Made by a program: the position numbers and the translations under genes. DNA of 64,000 nucleotides from contig SIJG01000003.1 in NCBI GenBank assembly GCA_023374025.1, forward strand, positions 744,001-808,000, in the 5' to 3' direction. The stretch comes from Heterodera schachtii (Eukaryota; Nematoda; Chromadorea; Rhabditida; Heteroderidae). The notes under the pieces are model-generated. The model saw only the letters and a list, made by a program, of their open reading frames with translations. It did no database searches and was not told the DNA's origin. The stretch's first letter is position 1. Each line of letters opens with the position of its first letter. Below are positions 56,445 through 64,000 of the stretch, in pieces.

Positions 56445-59400
56445 TTTAATAGTTTTTCACCTAATGCCAAGAGCGAAAAGAAATTTATAATCTTTTAAAA
56501 TTATAGGCACAAAAAAAAGGTTCCTAAAGACTAAAATTTTCCATCTACTGACTCTAAATGATTTTCTTATTCATTTGACTTCGGGAAATGCATTTAATGA
56601 AATTTCATCAAGTCAGACCAATGTTTCTAGGCTTTGACAATGGCTAAAATAATTGCACTTCAAAATTGAAATTCAGAAAATTACCAAACATTAATTTTCA
56701 GCACATTTAATGAGTATAATCAGCGGACAGATGTTTTAGATGGTGTTGCCATAGGGAATCATTTTAAAGCCTAATAAAATTCAGTTTGAAAGTGTCAATT
56801 ATCAGTCATGCCAATGTCTCTAGGCATTTCACAATGGCCTAAAATAATTGCAGTTCATTTGAAAATAACAAAAAAAATGAAAAAAAAAATATTTTTTTTT
56901 GAACAGAATGTCTGCTTTTCAGGGAGCAACCCTAATTTTTTTTACTTGATGTTGATTAATCAAAAAAAAAAGTTTTGCGAGTGTTTTTGTAAAACCTTGT
57001 AATAAATGGAGCCAAAATTTCCAAATTTTCTTATTTAAAATTAATTTATGCCTAAAAATTTCGAGCCCTGACCTAAACTCGAACAAAAAGTCGAAAATTC
57101 AAATTTTTTTCGTATTTCATATTTTAGTCTAAAAATTGTTTAAATGTTCTTTTGTTGAAGTAATGTTGGAAACCCCCTAAAAAGCGATTTTGTGCAATTA
57201 ATATGAATTTTTGAGAGTACATGAAAGCTATCATTCATGCAATAAAAGATCATTTAAACCATTATTAGACTAAAAAATGCCAAATTGAAGTTTGACCTTT
57301 TGACTTTTTGTTCATGTTAATGTTCGGGATTAGAAATTGATCAAAAAGAATGTTATATTCGTGATCAGCTACCCCGAAATCCCTCAAACTATGTTTTTAT
57401 GACTTTAAAATTTGAAAAAAAATTTTGATAAAATGGGGTGGGACAAAATGAAATATTACCAAAATTTAAGGGAGGGTCCCAAATTTCTTTGAGTAATAAA
57501 CGAAAATTGTTGAAAAAATGTTTTTTGAGAAATTAAAATAAATTTAATTTTGTCTGACATTCCTTGTAAATGATAGAATCGTTAAATTAACATTGTAAGA
57601 AACAGAATGAAAAATTTCGACATATTTACTATTAATAATTGACAAGCAGAAAGTACAGTTTTATACACGAAAATTTCATTACAAAATTAGTTATTTGATT
57701 AAAGAAAAACCAAAATTGTAGAAAAAATTTTTGCAAAAATTATAAAATAACTTTAATTATTGTCTGGCATTTCTTGTAAATGATAATCATTAAAAAACAC
57801 TGTGAGACATATGAAAGAGTCGTCGCCATTCATTCATTGCAATTAGACCGGTAAATGTGCTAAATAATTTTAAAATCCCAAAAAAATTATTTTATCTCAG
57901 AGAAATATTTTTCTCTCAATTATATCTCCTCAAATATAAAGAGAAAATCGCATAAAAAAGAACATTGTATTTGTATCATTTGAAAATATAGGGAATTCAA
58001 ATTTATTTTAATAATTTATCCCAATTAAAAAGTGTCCATTTTTAGATTTGCTACTGACTTTCTCTTCTCTACTGCCTTATATTAAAATGATTTTGTATCC
58101 ACATAATTGGTACGCAAATATAAATAATTGCTTGCTTCAACCCCAGAATTTTTATAATAATCCAATTAATTCTTCGATTAAAAATATGTTTCTTACAGAA
58201 AACTCAAAAAGCCTTTAAAATTTGATTTTCAAAATTCCATATTAATTAAAATTCCCATTCATCAAAAAATAAATAAAGATCACAAATTTACACGCATTTA
58301 AGCCAAACAATCCCTCGTTGTCACATTTTTTTGCCCGTTAATTGTCTATTATAATAAATTATTGTCCACCTAAAGGCCATCCAACCACCACCAAATTATC
58401 CCACCATCCGCAACAATTAATTAATTGCTGCCTCTAATCGCGGGCGCACATTTTTGCGGGCGAAGGCCACAAACTGATAGATACATTAATCCATCATAAA
58501 GTCATTTATTTTTTTTAAAAAGTCCAAAGAGTTAGAGATTTTTATGAAAAATTTAATGATTAAAATTTACGAAAAATTAAGAAATTTACTTAGTGACCTT
58601 TTTCTATAAATTATCAAAAAAAAAAATTTTAATTAGCTTTTTTATTTTGAATTATCAGCTCATGAAGAATTTTGAGTGTTACCAAATTTGGAGAAATTAA
58701 TTGGGTGGATGGAGCAAATGCGACGGATAAGGAAAGAATTGTTTTAAATTTGTATCCAAATGAGAAGCGCTCAAAAAATTTGAAATTTTTTATGGATTTC
58801 CAAAAAGTAAATTTTTGCTGAAAATAAATATTGACTCAAAATTTGAGCATGTCATGTGCAAAAGTCATGCAATTTTTTTATTTAAAAGATCAGACAAAGT
58901 AAAAACATGAAAAATTGTTTTATAAAAAATATTCCAAAACTTATAAAAAAAAATATATTTCAAAATTTTTTATTCATTCCATATTGATATCACCGAATAA
59001 ATTTTAATTTTGAGTTTTTAAATTTTTTGATTTTATCTATGAGAAAATTAGTTTTTAATTTTGCGTTTTTCTTGGGGAATTTTCATTAAGCTAAGCAAGT
59101 AGTTGCCTCTGTGCTCACTTATTTTGGGCTAATTGTAAGCTGACTCTTCCAAAAAAATAATTAAATTCCCTTATTTACTACTAATTGGGGAGCCTAAGGC
59201 ATGTTGTAATTGTTGTCACCATTTGAAGTGCTCGAGAATGTTATCTGGAGAAATTCTCGATTTTTTTTTGTCATCACATTTAAGGCTCAGGAAACTTCGA
59301 TTTTTTAAAAGTTTAAAAACATTTTTTTAAAAACTGCCAAAATAATTAGTTTTTAGGTTCTAAAAACCCCAAAATAGGTGCAAAAAATGGGAAAATAGTT

Positions 59401-60004
59401 GCTAAGAACCTTCAAATTTAGTAGGGTAAAATCGTAAAATTTTATCCAAAAAGCAACAAAATTAAGCCAAATCAGCATTGAGATAAATAATTTTTAAAAT
59501 CAAAAATTCTTGTCAAAAAAATAAATAAATAAATTTTGGAGATGAATTTTTGAGAAATTTTCGTTTCTTTGGGGTGCATTTTTGAAATTTTCGGGCGATT
59601 CTTAGGGGTGTATTTTTCTGAAATTTTTGGGGTCGTTTTCTTAGGGAGTGTATTTTTCGTTTTTATTACATTTTGTTAATAATTTTAGGAAGACGCCAAA
59701 GTAATAGAAAATAAATTTTTAGGTTTTTTGGCGCTAAAAATAAAAAAATAGAAAAAGTTGCTAATACTAGAAAACTAGCTTAACAACAACCGAAAAAAAC
59801 ATGTTTTTCGTGCGTTTCAGGCAATCAGGAACAGGGATGTGCGAAAACCAAAAAAATAATTTTCGAAAACGAAACGAAAAAAATATTTATTTTTCACGAA
59901 AACGAAAACGAAACATGAAAATCTAAAAATTGGAGCCCTAATTATCACTCAAATAACTAATTGTTAAAAATAGCAGAATTAAAGCAATTATTATTTATAA
60001 TTAA
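56445..60004. other. Long AT-rich interval without a supported gene
   Basis: 56445-56840 still shows homology to 51414-51850 (upstream part of the segmental duplication). 57060-57130 and 35455-35520 share a TCGAACAAAAAG(C/T)CGAAAATT repeat. 59833-59935 is a CGAAAACGAAACG word island starting CAGGGATGTGCGAAAACC. The remainder is A/T-rich. Confidence 0.6.
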
Positions 60005-61030
60005 ATGAATTATTCCAATGAAATTCTCCTGACACAAATTGCGGCAAAATGTGCCCATCCGAATTCTTCGAGTGCCCAACATTTCCAGGCCGGCTTTTAT
60101 CTTGGCTTACATTTGCTTGGATTGTTGCCGCATTTGCTGGTGCTGCCGGCCACGGCAAAACTCGCAAAAAAGCGGACTGCATTTTGCATCCTTCTTAACA
60201 TTGTAATAAACAAAACAAATATTAATTTCAATAATAATGAATAAAATGATAAATTGATACATAATTCGAAAATATAATTATTTTTAAATTTATTTTTCAT
60301 TTATTTCCAATAATTATTTATGTTATAATACAAACTCCTAAATTTTTATTGCTTTTATTTTTGCATTTATATTTAATTGTTTATTTTTTCAGAATATCAT
60401 GCACATTTTGATTATGTTTTGGACAATGGAGCTCTATTTGGGCCATTTTGTCGGCCACCGAATTGCGGTGCCGCTTGATTTGGATGCCATTGTGTACCAA
60501 ATTTGTGCCATGGCGGTTGCTGTTGCTTACAATTTGTTAGAATTAAATAGGATCATCGCAATAATGGCCCCAATTTTCTATTTTCATCTCTTTACCTTAC
60601 GGTGGGTTGCCTAATTAGTGCCTTTGTCCCTTAAATACCAAAGCAATTTGTTAATAGCTTTACGAGACTGTGCCTTTCCATGTGCTGGTTTTGTGGCATT
60701 GTCTTTTCAGTGGTCGTCAATTGGAAGCCGTATTTGCGTATTTACTCATGCATTTACACATTAGTCGCCATATATCCTCCAGCTATAATAAAGGTATAAA
60801 AAACAATTTATATAATTATTTATTTAATTTGGAAAAATAATTTTATGACGCCTATTAAGGAGAACAATTTGCACTTCAAATTAATTGATGCAGTCAACTT
60901 AATAAATCTCACAACGACTTCATACACTCCAACCGCACTATACGCAATTTGTCTTATTTGGCGAATAGTCAAAAAAGTGCTGGAAGGTATTGGAAATCGA
61001 AAGACAGAAAAAGTTTCGAATTATGAATGA
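60005..61030 (+). CDS. Seven-transmembrane chemoreceptor-like protein, 4 exons
   Basis: Exons: 60005-60202, 60393-60601, 60658-60793 and 60860-61030, in one frame for 237 residues. Hydrophobic segments: GFYLGLHLLGLLPHLLVL; FCILLNIVNIMHILIMFW; VYQICAMAVAVAYNLLELN followed by RIIAI (TM3-like LNRI); LCLSMCWFCGIVFSVVV; YSCIYTLVAIYPPAIIK; and a weaker one before YAICLIWRIVKK. That makes about six, and the protein is shorter than the usual 300 or more residues, so it may be a diverged, shortened receptor or lack a 5' exon. Introns are GT-AG. I cannot place it in a named family. Confidence 0.6.
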
Positions 61031-61054
61031 ATTTGAAATTCGAAACCAGAAAAT

Positions 61055-61112
61055 GCTTTTACTATAATCTCTCGATCAAAAAAACCTGGGTTTGAATCCA
61101 GGTTCATCTCTA
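61055..61112 (+). repeat. tRNA-like relic
   Basis: CCTGGGTTTGAATCCAGG forms a good T-arm with a B-box; the A-box side is poorly conserved. It lies just downstream of the receptor gene and is unlikely to be a working tRNA. Confidence 0.35.
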
Positions 61113-61654
61113 GAAATATCAGTTTGGAGGCAAAAAAAAAATAGGCTAAAAATTCAACAAAATCACTTAATACTAACTTAGCTCAAAAATTTGGCTCTAA
61201 AAATTTATTTTTCTGAAGAATCAAATGATTAAAAAATATGCGTTAGACTGAACTCAAAAATGCTCTAAATACGTGAAAAAAGCATGAAAGCAAATGGTTT
61301 TCATTTAGGGTTATTAAAAATAATGATTTTAAATAATTTAAGGCGCAATGGACTGTTTTTGTGACTAATATTACAAAATTGTTATAAAAAATTAAGTTAT
61401 AAAAATAAGATCAATTTGACGAATTTATTTTAGGGCTTCCTTTTTAGGCACAAAAATCGCGAAATAGGCATTAAATAGGCAAACAAATGGACATTTCATC
61501 CATTTCACTTGTCAATTTTTCTTAATTCAGCATAATTAATGAACCGATCGATCCATCTATTCATTTTCCTTTAGAAATAATATTCTTTTTCGATTATTTA
61601 GTTTGATTTATTAACAAATGTTTTTTCAGACTTTTTAATATCTTAATGACAATC

Positions 61655-62945
61655 TCAGATTAAAAAACAAGTTTTAATGTTTTTTGTTTCGGCAACCGCA
61701 AAAACCTTTGTCAACATTGGCATCGCCGTGTTTATATTCATTTCAAAGTAATTTCTGAATTCATCACTTTCCTCATAAAATTCTTCGAAAAATATCATTT
61801 CCATTCGCTGTACAATCATTAGCCATTTGCTCGACAGTTTTTGTTCCCCAAATTGATCCCTCAAATAGTCCAAAAGTTGCCTTAATTTGATCAGCAACTG
61901 TTTCATGGCGTCCATTTCTTCATTTGCTTTGAAACTCTCAAGATTCCGTTTGAATAATTTCCAATAATTTCCAAGTTTTGCCATTTTGTCCTCATTTTTA
62001 TCGTCTGTCAATTGCTGCTCAAAATAGTTAATTATTTTCCCGCATAAAACGGCGAGCAAAAGGTAATGTTTGTTTAGCAGTGCCATTTTTAAAGCCAATT
62101 CGCCCTCAAACAAAACCATCCCGTGGTACGCCGTCCTCAGCATCGAAGTGCCAATTATATCTGAATTTGTGGCCTTTTTATTGAAAAAATGAGTCAAAAG
62201 GAAGAATTGAATTTCGTGTTCTTTAAGCGTTTTATAAATTTGATTTTATTAATGTTTGGTTGGTGATGTCGATAGTTTAGGAGCGCTTGCTTATAACCAC
62301 TCTTCTTGGCAAAAAAATAATTTATTAATCTCGAGGGAGAAAAGAGCAGATTTTTGCCTAAAATTATAAAAAATAAAGCATTTTTGTTCATTTTTTAATT
62401 AAATGAATTTAGGCGTCAACGACGGCGATAGGCGCTGCCAGAGAAAATTTGCAAATTTTCATTGTTCGCTTCTGGCGATGGGGGAATGCTTTCCTTAATT
62501 CCCTGGATCAGACAATAGTTCTCAAAATCTCACCCCCATTTTCTGCCATTAAATCATGCCATGAAAAAGGGCTGAACAGTAGCCCGCAATCTCACCGAAT
62601 GCCATTGTGAGCGGATTGTGCACTTCCAACTTGCCGATATGCTGATGATCCATCAAATAGCGGTTCATTGTCACCTTCACCGACACAATTTGGTCAATTT
62701 CGGCCCGTCCGTTCATCCGTCTGAGCATTTTGCTCAATTCGCTTTCGTCCTCAATTCGTTCCAAAAAATTGGTCCAAATTTTGAATTCCGATTGCTGCGC
62801 TTTTTCCGCAACGAACAGCAATTCATTTATGCGCAAGAAGTGCATTTCGGAGACGAACTCGCGGAATTCAATGGCCCAATGGGGCAATTGGCTGCTCATG
62901 GCCTCGAACAAATTTTCAATGTTGGCCAATTCATTGCATTGCGGA
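61655..62945 (-). CDS. Unrecognised helical protein, at least 2 exons (5' end uncertain)
   Basis: Exon A (62596-62945) follows the acceptor attaactcag and reads CNELANIENLFEAM then LPHWAIEFREFVSEMHFL. Its donor TTCG|gtgaga is in phase 1 and joins cag|ATATAATTGG at 62160 to exon B (61655-62160), which includes LRTAYHGMVLFEGELAL, KRNLESFKANEEMDAM and EMIFFEEFYEESDEF. If exon A is the first exon, translation may start at MSSQLPHW (residue 17 of the block). The product is mostly charged, amphipathic helix with no signal peptide or membrane span. I do not recognise it. The phase match and non-repetitive sequence support a real gene. Confidence 0.55.
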
Positions 62946-64000
62946 CTGAGTTAATAAATGCATTCATTTAAGGGTCAATGGCAATCGTACAAAAGGCAAT
63001 TCGTACAATAAAAAATTTACAAAATAAAGCCTTAGCAAGCCTAAGCCTAGGCCCAAACAAGCCTAAGCCTAGCCTATTCATTTTACGATTTGCGTTTTGT
63101 ACGAGTTGTCATGACACCCATTTAAATTAAGAAGTTAATTTAATTTTTTAATTCATATTATAATCTTTATGCCGATATGAGATTTTTTGGCGCCAATATT
63201 TTAATACTGTTTTTTTTATTTGATCATTTTAAGAAAGCCAATTTAATATAGGAAGAAATTCTTTGAAAAATTTTAAAAAATGCAAAACGGAAGGAAGAAT
63301 AGAAAAGACATCATTAACCTAATTAGCATGCAAATGTATTAAATTTAAAAAAATAATTTGATAAAAATTATTATAAATTAATAATTTATTTTACCGGACT
63401 ATTTAGATAATATTGCTAAAACAAAATTAAACAACAAAATTTGGAGCAGTTTTACTCGACCCATTAATTTTGATGATAATAATTACAATTAATTAATGTT
63501 CATATAAATCTTAAATAAAATTTTATTATCTTTTGCTGAAATTACGTCCAATAAATAAATTGTTATTTAAAAAATAAAATATTATAAGAAGGAATTTTTT
63601 TTTTACATATATCTTCCATATAATTTTTTAAAGCAAAATCTTTCAAAAATCGATGACACGTCAGAAAATCCTGTCACCCTCCGAAAATCTTACGCAAAAA
63701 AACATCGTTTTGATGAAGAATAAAATAAATTGATTTTAACAAATGAAAAAATGTTCAAAAAATTGCCTAAATCATGGCTGTAAGAAACTTATTGTCAACT
63801 TTAATGAAAAAGGTAAAACATAGTGTTGTTCGAGAGTCTCAAGTCTCGACTCAAGAAAAGTCTCGGGGCAACACAAACAAATTGGGATTTTAGAGTTTTC
63901 AGCACTTTTGCGGGTTGATAAATCCTACAGTAAATCTTTTTAAATTCTCCACTTTTACAGTAATTGGAAAAATAGTACAACACAATATGACTGTGTATAG
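62946..64000. other. Intergenic end of window with a GTCTCG word island
   Basis: 63020-63080 has a short AAGCCTAAGCCTAG repeat and an inverted CGTACAAAA motif. 63821-63880 starts TAGTGTTGTTCGAGAGTC with AAGTCTCGACTC words, the same family as 10136-10236. Any first exon of the gene at 61655-62945 should lie here, but none could be identified. Confidence 0.5.

Noticed and set aside
32..63880. CRISPR arrays
   Set aside because: The repeated words are short, unevenly spaced and in both orientations, and the genome is eukaryotic.

Overview
The window is nuclear DNA of a nematode. It is very AT-rich, its genes are split by many short introns (41 nt to about 1 kb), and it encodes nematode-type families: SRT and SRSX-like seven-transmembrane chemoreceptors and a tyrosinase with C-terminal ShKT domains. 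A polyol dehydrogenase of bacterial/fungal type and a high share of GC-AG introns (3 of about 65 that I resolved) suggest a plant-parasitic tylenchid, possibly a cyst nematode; that is inference. Gene models below were built by hand from splice sites, reading-frame continuity and remembered family motifs. No transcript or database was available.

Layout. 0-3.4 kb: an insertion element and a small coiled-coil gene. 3.5-7.4 kb (minus): an intact eight-exon mannitol 2-dehydrogenase-like gene. 7.4-13 kb: AT-rich DNA with repeats. 13.1-19 kb (plus): a 20-exon tyrosinase/ShKT gene with one GC-AG intron and one intron whose acceptor reads TG. 19.5-23.8 kb (minus): one or two unrecognised genes, the upstream one with a signal peptide and an 873-bp hAT-like element in intron 1. 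25.6-27 kb (plus): an NPC2-like ML-domain lipid carrier. 28.9-31 kb (plus): an intact SRT receptor. 32.4-34.2 kb (minus): a dead SRSX-like receptor. 35.7-36.6 kb (plus): an E/K-rich membrane protein. 39.1-40.5 kb (plus): a Cys-rich single-pass membrane protein. 41.4-42.7 kb (minus): a methylthioribulose-1-phosphate dehydratase-like enzyme. 43.2-45.1 kb: nested transposon remains. 45.8-46.3 kb: a small Tyr-rich gene. 46.7-49.5 kb (plus): the intact SRSX-like paralogue behind a tandemly duplicated 5' end. 50.5-51.4 kb and 54.5-56.4 kb (minus): a truncated copy and an intact copy of a second SRT gene. 60-61 kb (plus): another seven-transmembrane-like receptor. 61.7-62.9 kb (minus): an unrecognised gene.

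The genes do not form an operon. The chemoreceptors (28.9-61 kb) form a loose cluster shaped by local and inverted duplication, with two intact genes each paired with a pseudogene copy. The enzymes look like independent housekeeping or metabolic genes.

The most unusual feature is scattered through the window: insertions with hAT-like termini (TAGRGTTG or CAGGGRTG type, 8-bp target duplications where visible), each filled with its own short word repeated in both orientations (ACCGGTA, CCCGG, GTCTCG, GGGGCGGGG, TTCGTATTTCG and others). Several also carry a shared cargo: a conserved CACTGGTAAGAATGG block plus a tRNA-like segment with Pol III A and B boxes.
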